Below are positions 22,801 through 33,780 of a DNA stretch of 64,000 bases, piece by piece. Where the stretch lies: assembly GCA_011033025.1 (NCBI GenBank), contig WFMF01000073.1, forward strand, positions 62,001-126,000, given 5' to 3'. Within the stretch, counting starts at the first letter, position 1; each line of letters opens with the position of its first letter. Position numbers and translations under genes: made by a program. This DNA is from Beroe forskalii (lineage: Eukaryota; Ctenophora; Nuda; Beroida; Beroidae). The notes beneath the pieces were generated by a model. It searched no databases. It saw only the letters and a list, made by a program, of their open reading frames with translations, and was not told the origin of the DNA.

Positions 22801-25800
22801 ACTGTGCGCCCGCACAGACATACATTATTCACGTGCTCTTACGAAATTATATATAAGATTTTTCCACCAAATAAAAACACGAAAAGCAGAGAGATTTTCA
22901 TCAAATTACTCATATTGATAAATTTTAAATTGGACATGACTGGCTGGGTTTATTTGAGGCTAACCACTCTCCAAGACAAAATCATCAAGAATGCTATTGA
23001 AGTTATTGAGCTGATTAATGAAGGTATGATACATAAAGAAACTTATATTTCATATGATAATATGGGTTACAATAGGATTGGCAATTGCTTTGGTTTCAAT
23101 AGGTCCTTGTTGGCCACTGCAAAAAGAAGAGACAGGTTTACATAGTAAACATATGCGTAGGGATAAAAGGGTTTTTCGTCCATTACTCGAAAACGAAAGG
23201 GATACGACTTTGAAACTATGCTCTGCCCCCCATAATGTGCTCATTGTGCAGGCCCTAGTGTACTTGTTGAGTTCTGTTCGACCTTCAGTTTTCATTTATT
23301 ACAAACTCAAAGGGGCATTTTTGGTCATAATATGCGAAGGAATAAAAAGGGGTTTTTCGTCCGTAACTCGAAAACGAAAGGAGGTACGGCTTTAAAACTA
23401 TGCTCTACCCCCCATAATGTGCTCATTCTACATACCCTAGTGTCCTTGTTGAGGTCTCTACGACGTTCAGTTTTCATTTATTACAAAGGGGCATTTTTGG
23501 TCATACGCGTAGGGATAAAAAGGGGTTTTTCGTCCATAACTCGAAAACGAAAGGAGGTACGGCTTTGAAACTATGCTCTACCCTCCATAATGTGCTCATT
23601 CTGCATACCCTAGTGTACTTGTTGAGTTCTCTACGACGTTCAGTTTTCATTTATTACAAAGGGGCATTTTTGGTCATAAGCGTAGGGATAAAAAGGGGTT
23701 TTTCGTCCATAACTCGAAAACGAAAGGAGGTACGGCTTTGAAACTATGCTCTACCCCCATAATGTGCTCATTCTGCATACCCTAGTGTACTAGTTGAGTT
23801 CTGTACGACCTTCAGTTTTCATTTATTACAAAGGGGCATTTTTGGTCATATGCGTAGGGATAAAAAGGGGTTTTTCGTCCATAACTCGAAAACGAAAGGG
23901 GGTACGACTTTAAAACTATGCTCCGCCCCCCATAATGTGCTCATTCTGCTAAGTTTGGTGCAAAGATTGGCTTCTTATCTCAATCAGAGGCTGAGATATT
24001 GCCAATCAAAGTTTTTTCCCCATTTAGGAAGAAAAGGGGTCCAAAAAAGGGGTTTCCCCAACTCAGAAGTTGGAGTGTTTTTTCTGGTGAATCTATGACC
24101 CATAAGCAACCGAAAAACGTTCTCAGACCTACTATACTATTTACTTCACACTAGGTTACAGTCCATCCCTTACTAATTATGTAGCACGACGACTTGAAAC
24201 TTGAGAACCTAGATCAGGTAACAGATTGTTAAACATTCACGTTTTGCGAATGAGTGGTGGTCTCAGGTTGTTAACAAATGTATCAGAAACTAAATGGTTT
24301 GTATAACGTCATCAGGCTTACGTCATGGAAGTGGCTTCAACCAAAAAATCATCTTCGTTTTTAGCTTCTTTGAGGGTCTTGATGGCAACAGGCTGACCTT
24401 TGTAAATGCCTTTGTAAACCACTGAAATATTGTGTGGTATCTTAGAAATGTAGATTTACTCAAAGGAAAAATGGGGTTGGTCCGTGTACTTATATTAAAA
24501 CAAGTGAAACACCAACATGAGGTACATATTTGGAATTGTAACACCAGAAGCTTGCTCCTCAAGCGAAGATTTCAATTTTTATTGAAGCGATACAGACTCA
24601 GTTCACGAATTTAGTCAGAACTTTTGAACATTGATGACCCAAGTTCTCAATAAATATATGAAATCTAGATACAAATTACTAATTACTCACCCCCGAACTC
24701 TCCACTACCGATGATGTCTCGCACCTCGATATCCCTCTCGTATATCAGCCACCCCGCTGAAGATTTAGTTATTAGTCATACCGGCCGTATATCAGCCACC
24801 CCGCTGAGGATTGGTTTATTAGTCATACCGGCCGTATATCAGCCACTCCGCTGAGGATTTAGTTATTAGTCATACCGGCCGTATATCAGCCACCCCGCTG
24901 AGGATTTAGTTATTAGTCATACCGGCCGTATATCAGCCACTCCGCTGAGGATTTAGTTATTAGTCATACCGGCCGTATATCAGCCACCCCGCTGAGGATT
25001 TAGTTATTAGTCATACCGGCCGTATATCAGTCACTCCGCTGAGGATTTAGTTTTTAGTCATACCGGCCGTATATCAGCCACCCCGCTGAGGATTGGTTTA
25101 TTAGTCATACCGGCCGTATATCAGCCACCCCGCTGGGGATTCAGTTATTAGTCATACCGGCCGTATATCAGCCACCCCGCTGAGGATTTAGTTATTAGTC
25201 ATACCGGCCGTATATCAGCCACCCCGCTGAGGATTTAGTTTTAGTCATACCGGCCGTAAATCAGCCACCCCGCTGAAGATTGGGTTATTAGAAATACCGG
25301 CCATACCTCAACCATCCAAGCACCTCACCCAAGGCCCAGCTTCCAACTGATGATAGGTAGGATAAAGTATATTTTCATGAACCCAGAAGTTCGAACACTT
25401 TGCTCTAACTGGCCATACTTTAAAGAACCTAGAGATTATAGCAACTAGTACTTAAAATAAAACATGATAAATATTAACTATGCATAATATATAACAACAT
25501 TATAACATACTGAATATTATAATATAGCATGGAATTAAACATTAACGATGAAATTAAATTCGTCCTGCGTAAGACACTAACTATTACAGTCTACTGGGCG
25601 TGGTTGTTATACTGCTGGAGAGAAAAGGCACGAAATAGAATGTTTTGCAATACCTATCGAGCTTTACTTAATAATCATCAAATTAATATAAGTAAAAATA
25701 ACGGAATCGTGTAGAAATAGAAATGGGGTTTATAAAGTTTTTCTCTAAATAATAACCCGAGTTTTATTCTCAAGGTTTTATCTGAGATGCAAATTTGGGA

Positions 25801-28421
25801 TTCCCAGAAACGAATTTTGACGGTAGCAACTTTATTTCAAACGCTAGTAAAGCTATATTTTAGATGATAATATTTTAACTCTTGCCGTAGAATAAGTTTA
25901 ACCAATATTTCTAAATCCTTGTCTCCTACGAGAGTTATGACGTCACAAATCCAGAGAATTTTACCCAGATCATGCTGGTAAATACTCGTTAATATTTGGT
26001 ATGTTCACCCTTGATAAAGATCACACAGAATACCTCGATCACAGTGTACTCAACTGACAATTACACTTAACCATTAGATCACGGTGATAACCGATGATGC
26101 AGATGCTTATGTCATGACAAATGTTCACACGGCAATCGGCACCATCACTGAAGTAAAAGACACGTGCACTTCGTCACTCGGTGTGCTAGACAAAGTGGTA
26201 CTTTGAACGAGTTAGTGCTTATTGAGTCTATACTTTGATTTACGATCCACAGTACAGTAAATCTCCAGCGGCAGTTAGTGGTTCCACCTAGACCTTTAGA
26301 GCCTTCGGCGCGGAAGATATTTTATATTGGTCATAGTCGCAACATGTCGAAATTTTAAAAGATGGGAGTATAACGATAGTATAATCTTGGTTTGTGTTTA
26401 GAAACACAAATTTTTATAAACATTTGACACAATAGATGTTCGGACTGAACGGAACCTCTTAGCTTCAGAACTTCCTTGTTTAACATGCCAGTCAGCAAGG
26501 ACATTCACTGAGTTCACCAGGCTAGGCACATACCCGAACAACAAACACACAACTAAAAATACACAGGAAGTTAAACTGAAATTTTGAAAGCTGGGAAGAT
26601 ACTGATAAGATATATAAAACGCACTGGGTAGGAAACCTTCGAGGAAGTTTTACTTACTTCTAGCGAAAGCTTTCTGGTCCACACAGAATTCCTTCTGCCC
26701 CTCCTTCTCAACGGGTCTCCGCAGCTCACACACCAAACCATCCTTGTCTCTGGTATAATGCTGAAACAGTGCACCAAGGCTTATACCCTCCACAGGTTTA
26801 CAATGGTTTAAAATAATCTTAAAATATTATCCCGCTGATAGTTGATGCCAAAACTGATTGTTACACATGTTTCAAAAGATGTCAAATTATAAATATTTCA
26901 AATATTGCTAGTGCGGATATTGGCTTAATTGCTTCACAGTTCAAACTACACAGTATACTACAGGATGGAATATTCAAAAGACGGTTACCTCAATGAGTTC
27001 AATTAGGGTCCCAAAAAAGGTCTCGTCATCGACGCTCATTCCTCGACCATCCTTCTTAACGAGATAGTGCTCCACACCACCTCTATACCTGAATGGGGAG
27101 TGGAGATTGGAACAATACACGCAAAATCAGGACTTGTAAGACAGGAGATAAGTTTGAGGGATCTATCGTTTCGTAGGTTTACAGTTCACACGCTTCATTT
27201 CAATATACACGTTACAATCCTTGCAGCATACATTAGCACTAAAACCACGTGCAACTGGGATCACGTGTTACTTTGATCACGTGTTACTTTGATCACGTGT
27301 TACTTTGATCACGTGTTACTTTGGTCACATGTTACTTTGATCACGTGTTACTTTGATCACGTGTTACTTTGATCACGTGTTACTTTGATCACGTGTTACT
27401 TTGATCAAGTGTTACTTTTATCACATGACACAACTCACACAACGCAGAGCGTGTAGTCGCCGGGGTAGTGGTTGCTCTCCCTAACTAAGTACAGTCCGTC
27501 GACTCTGGGTTGCAAAACCTCCTCTGCCATGCCCCTGTCCATCTTACCATGGAACCACCTGGGGACATGTGAAACTTTGGAAGTAGAAGGGAAATGTCGT
27601 CGAATGCAAGCAAAAGAATTAAGCTACTCTGGTGTACATCTGTTGAGGAAGAATAAAGAATACATTTTAGTTGCATGTAATTAGATAACTACTGGCGGTG
27701 ATAACAACTGTATGTCCTATGGCAGCAGTAAAAAATTGGAACTTAATTCACGATGACACATTGACACAGGCCCTGGAACTCACGGCATTGCTTGCAGTTG
27801 CACACCTCCCCGCAAAACAAATCTGTTGATGGGCACTATTCCCTCCACCCCGTGACAATTCCTGGCATAGTGCCATTCTGGGTTCTGAGGGGAGATCATG
27901 AATATAATAATATCAACAATATAAAAGTGGATTATTTTGAGTGTTATTCTGAAGACCTCTCTCTTACATATTATCCACTCAGATATAGAAAGAGTTAGAT
28001 TATGAAAATGCATAATCAAGTAAATGTGAATGCTGCCAAGAAATACAATTTAAAGAAGGTATAGACTATAGACTCACTGAGGAGTGTCTGATGATGGTTA
28101 AAATGTCCCCCTTTGAAAATCCCAACTCCTGCACGGTTGATGATTGTTAATGATATAATGCAATATAGAAATGCATCTTACAGACTGAATAAATTAATTA
28201 GCACATTCAGATATATCCCAAATTCCCATATTGCCAACACATGCAATGCATACCTACTCAAATATGAATGGGTTTAAACTAATTATTTGGACAAATTCAT
28301 TTTTACTACCTACTTACTGGCATATGGAGATACTAACCTTATTTTTAGAGCCATCAAAATCATACTGTGCAACAACTTCTGAGCCAATCGGGAATGATTT
28401 TCTCAGCTGAAACAATTGCAT
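19834..28421 (-). CDS. CSK: C-terminal Src kinase (CSK): SH3, SH2 and kinase N-lobe, truncated
   Basis: Ten exons in reading order: 28,421-28,338; 28,128-28,078; 27,884-27,784; 27,558-27,439; 27,088-26,989; 26,760-26,658; 24,756-24,691; 24,421-24,322; 19,939-19,834, with the SH3 domain spread over the first three. All AG/GT junctions are in phase, giving about 277 residues. CSK phosphorylates the C-terminal tail Tyr of Src-family kinases and so inhibits them. SH3: [25 protein letters not shown]2: WFHGKM, then [17 protein letters not shown], which is almost the diagnostic CSK sequence. Kinase: [11 protein letters not shown], glycine loop GSGEFG, VAIK lysine, [31 protein letters not shown] with Thr as gatekeeper. 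The start ATG (28,421-28,419) has an in-frame stop just upstream and gives an N-terminus of normal length; an upstream spliced exon is the alternative. Residue count matches human CSK up to GSLVDY, about 450 residues in full. The rest of the kinase domain is missing downstream, so as assembled it cannot be an active kinase. Confidence 0.9.
20033..24170. mobile_element. Foldback element 2, copy 2 (4.14 kb), flanked by TA
   Basis: Same family and orientation as 13,401-16,890, with the same ends, the same stem modules of about 173 bp, TA at 20,031-20,032 and 24,171-24,172, and a near-identical centre. It has about 824 bp (about 22,035-22,858) that copy 1 lacks, entered by a perfect hairpin GCAGGCCCGTTGGGCCTGC. 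That segment carries a 69-codon frame at 22,026-22,235. It lies in the CSK intron between the kinase exons at 24,322 and 19,939, about 90 bp from the latter. Its left stem (about 20,300-20,720) has several shortened homopolymers relative to copy 1. Confidence 0.85.
24740..25300 (-). repeat. 47-bp minisatellite carrying copies of a CSK splice acceptor
   Basis: About twelve copies of GTATATCAGCCACCCCGCTG-AGGATTTAGTTATTAGTCAT-ACCGGCC, period 47 bp. The first copy is the real 3' splice site and first codons of the CSK exon 24,691-24,756 (minus strand: TCTTCAG|CGGGGTGGCTGATATAC). All other copies therefore carry the acceptor and the same first ~16 exonic bases, upstream of the real exon in the transcript. 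The copies diverge from the true exon after GATATACG and lead to a stop codon (GWLIYGRYD-stop) if used in the CSK frame. Confidence 0.85.
27256..27428. repeat. 16-bp minisatellite with an E-box in most units
   Basis: About ten copies of GATCACGTGTTACTTT; a few have CACATG or CAAGTG instead of CACGTG. It begins about ten bases inside the intron that follows the CSK SH2 exon (27,439-27,558; donor GTGAGT at 27,438-27,433). CACGTG is the canonical site of bHLH-type factors; whether it acts here is unknown. Confidence 0.8.
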
Positions 28422-29382
28422 CTACATAGGAGACATTTTTCTGTAGTGAATCTAAACAAATCAATCAAGATCATTCACTACTTCCTGGCACTTATTATTC
28501 AATTCAATTCAATTATCAATTTTTACAGCACATAAATTCAAATATTTTTTCTAAGCCTAAATGAATATGTGGGTCTTCTTGGCTGTGCTGAGGGCTAGCA
28601 CCTAGTCAAATCTGAAATCTGTTAAGAGGGCCACCCACTAAGGACTAGCTATATGAGTATGTCTTAACAATATATCATTGAAACAAAATATCATTGAAAC
28701 AAATCATTGAAACAAATCATTACAGAAATTGGCCTGTATAACTTACATTAGCTGACCCATGAGCCATGACCATTAAGTTACTCAAGCATTCCTACAACAA
28801 TGTGGCATCAATCTCATCTCTTTGTACATACACTATCACTCAAATTTGAAGTTTAAACGATATAAAAATCATATTCATAAAGTTATAATGACTTATCTAT
28901 AATAAATTATTTGGATATTCAGATAATATAAATAGATCATATAAACTTGTAGATTATAGTGACATATCAACATAATTAACCTGGAAGCTATGTGGCCCAA
29001 AAAATTTAAAATACTGTAGTGAAATTTTGGGATAGCAAAGATTATATTTTTTGATAGAATATCACTTAGATCCCAGAAGTAAAACACCAGACCCACTGAT
29101 GCATGGCCCATCACTCAGAATGGTCTACCATTCCTAAGCCAACAAAGGTGGGCAAAGTGAACAGGGCTATAAGCAACTAATTGTGCTTTGAGCTCACAAT
29201 TGTGAGTTTATTAGATTTATCAATTTTAATAAAATCATGACCTCTTGGCTCATCCATACCATCCTCTAAATATGCAGGCACAACTAAAGCCAGCCTGAGT
29301 TATCTTAAACTTCTGGCCATAAATGACCATCCTTCACTTATAAGACCCTTAATTAATGATCTGCAACAAGTTGATCTTTAGC
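28422..29382. other. Upstream flank of CSK, no gene seen
   Basis: AT-rich DNA with short ATCATTGAAACAAA tandem copies at about 28,672-28,720. It would hold the CSK promoter or 5' UTR, but I see no TATA box, CpG island or other clear element. Confidence 0.4.
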
Positions 29383-29909
29383 CTTGTTGCTGTATACCTT
29401 ACGAGACATATTTAAAAGGTACAAAATTTGGGGATTTTTCGAAAAAAAAAATCCCCATATTTTCGTACCCCCAAAATTTCAATCCCCAAAATCATTTCCC
29501 CAAATTATTAATTAATTGCGGGTTTGTGATTTAACAAAAAGTGCATAAGATATGGAATTCCCAGACAAATTTCAATAAATATATCAGTGCAGAAGAGTTC
29601 AAAATATCTTCAATGCAGTAATTCCAAATAAAACCTTCTACACTCCACTTGATAAAAGGGATCTTGTACTGGAATTTCTACTGCATCGATCACTTCAGTG
29701 ATATTGGCCTTCCTAAAGTTCTGATTTATTCCCAAAAGTTTCGACTTAAAAAAAAGGCGAAAATCCCCTAATTTAATTTGGGGTACAGTACGAAATTTGG
29801 GGATTTTTGATAAAAATCCCCATATTTTCGAACCCCCAAAATTTCGATCCCCAGAATTATTGTCCCATGTTATTTTGTCTTGTAAGGTAGTACACTTTAC
29901 AGCAACAAG
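29383..29909. mobile_element. MITE-like element with CTTGTTGCTGTA ends
   Basis: CTTGTTGCTGTATACCTTAC at the left is repeated inverted as GTAAGGTA-GTACACTTTACAGCAACAAG at the right. Inside are two similar palindromes (29,418-29,490 and 29,780-29,850), each of the form GGGGATTTTT ... AAAAATCCCC followed by CCCCCAAAATTTC. About 527 bp, no coding capacity. I cannot assign a target-site duplication. Confidence 0.6.
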
Positions 29910-30238
29910 AGGTTGTTTTCAATTCAATTCAATTTTGGATGTAGCCTTGTTGCATTGTAGTAGGTTATATTATACATGTCATTTTAGTCTAATAAATACC
30001 AATTGTTGCTGATGCTGAAGGCTGTGAACAAATTAGATTAAATACTGCTTGGGTAACCAACTAGCCATGGACATATTTTTCTAAGTTTTGAAGTCTTAAC
30101 TTTCTGCATAATAACATCAGTAAAAGTTGCAACAGGTTTATCTTGACTCTCTTTAATGAGCTTGAAGCACCACAACCCAATATAGAACAGTCCATATTTT
30201 GTTTTATCAATCTTTAATATAAAGGACAATGGGAGAAT

Positions 30239-30988
30239 GGCATAATAGGCCGCGAACTTTAGTTCGTCATGAACCTGGGCGAACTTGCGTGAACTCCTCG
30301 CGAGTTTGCCAGTGTTCGCCGACAGTTCGCCAGGTTTTTTCCCTCAAGAACTCTGCCCAAGTTTGTGGAACGTTCACCGAACATTCGGTGAACTCTGAGC
30401 AAACTTGAGCGAACTCAGACAAACCCGCACAGAGTTCGCAGCGAACGAGTTCGCGGGTTTTGGTTAGGGTACTTGAGTTATGGTTTGGGTAAGGGTTTGG
30501 GTTAGGGTGTGGCCAACTAGTGTGCGGCGGGATTGTTATAGCAAAGGTGACGGAAAACTAGTTCGCAACAATCAAAAATGAAAAATTGGAGTTCGCCACA
30601 TACTACTTTGCTGCTAACTTAGAAAAAACAAGTTTGTGGGAACTAGTTCATGGCAGACTAGTCCGCCGCAAAATTGTTCACCATGAACTAGTTTGCCGTG
30701 AACAATTGTTCACCTGCCAACAATCGTTCGCCAACCAAAAATTTTGAGTTCCTTGCAAACTAGTTCACCAGTTCATGGCAAACTCCGCACGGGTTCTCCT
30801 GAGTTCGCTCGAGTTCGCTCGGAGTTGGGGGAACGTTCGGCAAACTATCAGCAAACTTTAGCGGAGTTCGTGAGGGAAAACCCCTGGCGAAATGTCGGCA
30901 AACGCTGGCGAACTTGCGCGAAGTTCGTGCAAGTTTGCCTGAGTTCACCTGGGTTCACGGCGAACTAAAGTTTGCGGCCTATTATGCC
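30239..30988. mobile_element. hAT-like MITE with an exact 8-bp target-site duplication
   Basis: 750 bp, beginning GGCATAATAGGCCGCGAACT and ending with the inverse (CGGCCTATTATGCC). It is flanked by GGGAGAAT at 30,231-30,238 and again at 30,989-30,996. An 8-bp duplication is typical of hAT elements. The interior is one long imperfect palindrome built from GTTCGCC/GGCGAAC-like words, with a TTAGGG-like stretch near 30,465-30,510. It has no transposase. Confidence 0.85.
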
Positions 30989-31704
30989 GGGAGAATTGCT
31001 CAGTGCCCTCCACCCTGTACGAAGAACTGAACCAAATGGAGTTGAATAGCCACAATTTTTGTAGGGTTGTTTAGAAGTTGTATTCAGTGTCGACAATCAT
31101 AACAAAATTGTCATAAATTAGGTTTTAATTGTTTTCCCATAATTAATGAAATAAGTGCATCACAAAAACAAGGTTGATAATTGCTCTTAATTCATAAGCT
31201 GTGTCCGGTGAGCTTTGTTTGATGGTCTGTCCTTCCACCATGTCTCTCACATAAAGACTAGCTTATATAATATCAAATTGGAAATGAAATAGTACTGTGT
31301 GAGCATCAATTGTCAACAACAAGGACATATCCAAGATACAGAGGGTATAAATGCAACTTATTTCGTAGTACTAATGGGTGTCTATGTGCCTAACCATGGT
31401 GAACTCAGTGTAGATTCTTGCTGTATGGCATGTTAAACAAGGAATCGAAGCTGAGGGGTTGTCAGACGATGTCTGACCTGCTGGCGCAAGCCGCGCAGCG
31501 CGTTGCTCAGAAGGGTCTATCAACTATTGATAACTGAGGGGCTCTATACAGGACATTGCTATTGCGACCTATGTGATCAACGGACGTTGCCCATCTATTT
31601 CTTCTGACTGGATGGCTATCAAAGTGACGTCCAAATGAATTGTCATCATTGAATTGCCATAAATTATTTGAATGCTCTCTTTGAAACGTTAAAAAATTTG
31701 GAAA

Positions 31705-31860
31705 TACTAAATTGAATTTTCAAATTTGGCCAAGGGGGAAGTTAACAATAAAAGAACTGTCAAGATAAACATAAGAAAGTTCTTTTATTGTTAATTCCCC
31801 TTGGCAAATTGAAAAATTCAATTTTTCAAATTTTTTTAAAAAAAAAAAAAAAAAAAAAAT
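31705..31860. repeat. Short palindrome followed by a poly(A) tract
   Basis: CCAAGGGGGAAGTTAACAAT-AAAAGAACTGTC pairs with GTTCTTTTATTGTTAATTCCCCTTGG about 20 bases further on, extending into AAATTGAATTTTTC sequences. A run of about 24 A follows (31,833-31,859), then a partial direct repeat of the flank (TTGGAAATACTAAATTGAATTTT, also at 31,697). Confidence 0.6.
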
Positions 31861-31909
31861 TGGAAATACTAAATTGAATTTTAAGAACTGTCAAGATAAA
31901 TTACAAGAA

Positions 31910-32350
31910 AGCAGAGGGGGGCGGTCGCCTAGTACTGCGACATGGCGCAGCCAGTCTCAGTCAGACCGTCTCGTGCAAGCCCCTGTCGTAGCAGATGATC
32001 GAGAGTCCCTGCAGGCTCCCATCGTCGATCTCTGAGTAGACTGGGTATGGGAGTTGGCTCCCGGCCCAGTGGGGTCCCTCTGGCGGGACTGCTGCTGATG
32101 TCCCATGGCAGCCGGAATGCCCCAGATACAGCCCTAGTCCATAGCGGACATAGCAAAGCGTGTGCACCAGAGTCCAGATCTGGACTCTGGCCAGACAACC
32201 TTGCCATAGCGGCAATAGTCCCGAGTGGACAACTTCCATATTCCATAACCCCTTGCCATTGCGGCAAAACGGATTGATACCCATCTGATCCACTTAAAAA
32301 CACAAAATTCCCAATAGACATCAACTCGCCACATCAAATTGCCATACCAA
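31910..32350. other. GC-rich unclassified segment
   Basis: A GC-rich stretch unlike its surroundings, with repeated GCCATAGCGGCAATAG/GCCATTGCGGCAAAA words. Frames are open on both strands (up to 131 codons) but overlap each other and show no domain. Probably part of an old repeat. Confidence 0.35.
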
Positions 32351-33115
32351 CTCAAAGGTCACACTCAAGGGATCTGAAGCCCCATAGCGGGATACCAGTC
32401 CCACCCTTACCAAGGGTTCTGAAGCCCCAAGCGGGATACCAGTCCCTCCCTTACCAAGGATCTGAAGCCCCAAGTGGGATACCAATTACCAGTCCTTCCC
32501 TTTTCAGGATCTGAAGGCGGGATACCAGTCATTCCCTTACCAAGGATCTGAAGCCCCAAGCGGGATACCAGTCATTCCCTTACCAAGGATCTGAAGCCCC
32601 AAGCGGGATACCAGTCCAACCCTTACCAAGGATCTGAAGCCCCAAGCGGGATACCAGTCATTCCCTTACCAAGGATCTGAAGCCCCAAGCGGGATACCAG
32701 TCATTCCCTTACCAAGGATCTGAAGCCCCAAGCGGGATACCAGTCATTCCCTTACCAAGAATCTGAAGCCCCCAAGTGGGATACCATTACCAGTCCTTCC
32801 CTTACCAAGGATCTGAAGCCCCAAGCGGGATACCAGTCCCACCCTTACCAAGGGTTCTGAAGCCCCAAAGGGATACCAGTCCCTCCCTTACTAAGAATCT
32901 GAAGCCCCCAAGTGGGATACCAATTACCAGTCCTTCCCTTACCAAAGGATCTGAAGCCCAAGGGATACCAGTCCTTCCCCTTATCATGGATCTGAAGCCC
33001 CAAGCAGGATACAAGTCCATCTCTTATCAAGGGTTTCTGAAGCCCCACAGCGGGATACCAGTCCTCCCTAACCAAGGGTTCTGAAGCCCCACAGCGGGAT
33101 ACCAGTCCCTTAGTC
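32350..33115. repeat. 43-bp minisatellite
   Basis: About 17 copies of CCTTACCAAGGATCTGAAGC-CCCAAGCGGGATACCAGTCA-TTC, with internal variants (GGTTCTGAAGCCCC, CAAGTGGG, an inserted ATTACCAG). The frames passing through it on both strands are repeat artefacts. Confidence 0.85.
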
Positions 33116-33780
33116 TGACTCTAGCCTCAGTTAAGATGCTTAAAATCCTGAAACTTTTTCGGGTATATGCTTACAATCTTGTCCCGTTTTTCTTTCTTCA
33201 AATACCTCTGTTCTGCTTTCTGAAGCAAATACCAGGCATCATTGCGGATGTTGCATCATTAAATACTTTCTAAAACATATCACAATTATTTGAGTACCTA
33301 AGACCGCCTTTGGAGCCGTCATAAATGCCAAAAACAAGCATAAACGTGTGGAAACCTGACCTAACAACCTATCAACAATGTCAATTCATCGTCAAGACAT
33401 ACCTATAACAACTTAATGACTGTCCTGGTTAACTCTGGCCTCAGTTAATATGCATATGCAATCTTGACACTTTTAAAATACACTTGGTTCCACTTTCTGA
33501 GGCGATTACCACACTTCGTACGGATACTGTATGATTTGATATACCTCCTAGAACATTATATAGCAACATTTGAGTACCTATGATTTACTTGGAACCGTCA
33601 GAAACTCCCAATTTGTGGCATAAACTTGTTTATCAATTCAATGTCTCTATACTCTATAGTCTATATCTATATCATCATCATCATGAATCTAACCCAGATC
33701 TAAATCTGGCCTCAGGTTATATGCTTACGACCCTCACTCTGTTTCGCGTATATGAGTATATTATTGACATTTTTACTCCT
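33116..33780. repeat. Degenerate tandem duplication with a period of about 300 bp
   Basis: Three diverged copies begin with a CTCAGTTAAxATGC-like sequence at about 33,127, 33,442 and 33,710. They share ordered landmarks such as TTCTGCTTTCTGA/TTCCACTTTCTGA, ATTTGAGTACCTA and GGAGCCGTC/GGAACCGTC. No coding function is seen. Confidence 0.5.

Noticed and set aside
24740-25300. CRISPR-like array
   Set aside because: The 47-bp units are contiguous with no unique spacers, and the genome is eukaryotic; it is a minisatellite derived from an exon boundary.
30465-30510. Interstitial telomeric repeat
   Set aside because: Only a few imperfect GGTTAGGG/GGTTTGGG words, inside a hAT-like MITE; too short and irregular.
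31929-32324. 131-codon minus-strand frame as a gene
   Set aside because: Overlapping frames of similar length exist in other frames and on the plus strand of a GC-rich repeat-like segment; no domain or splice support.
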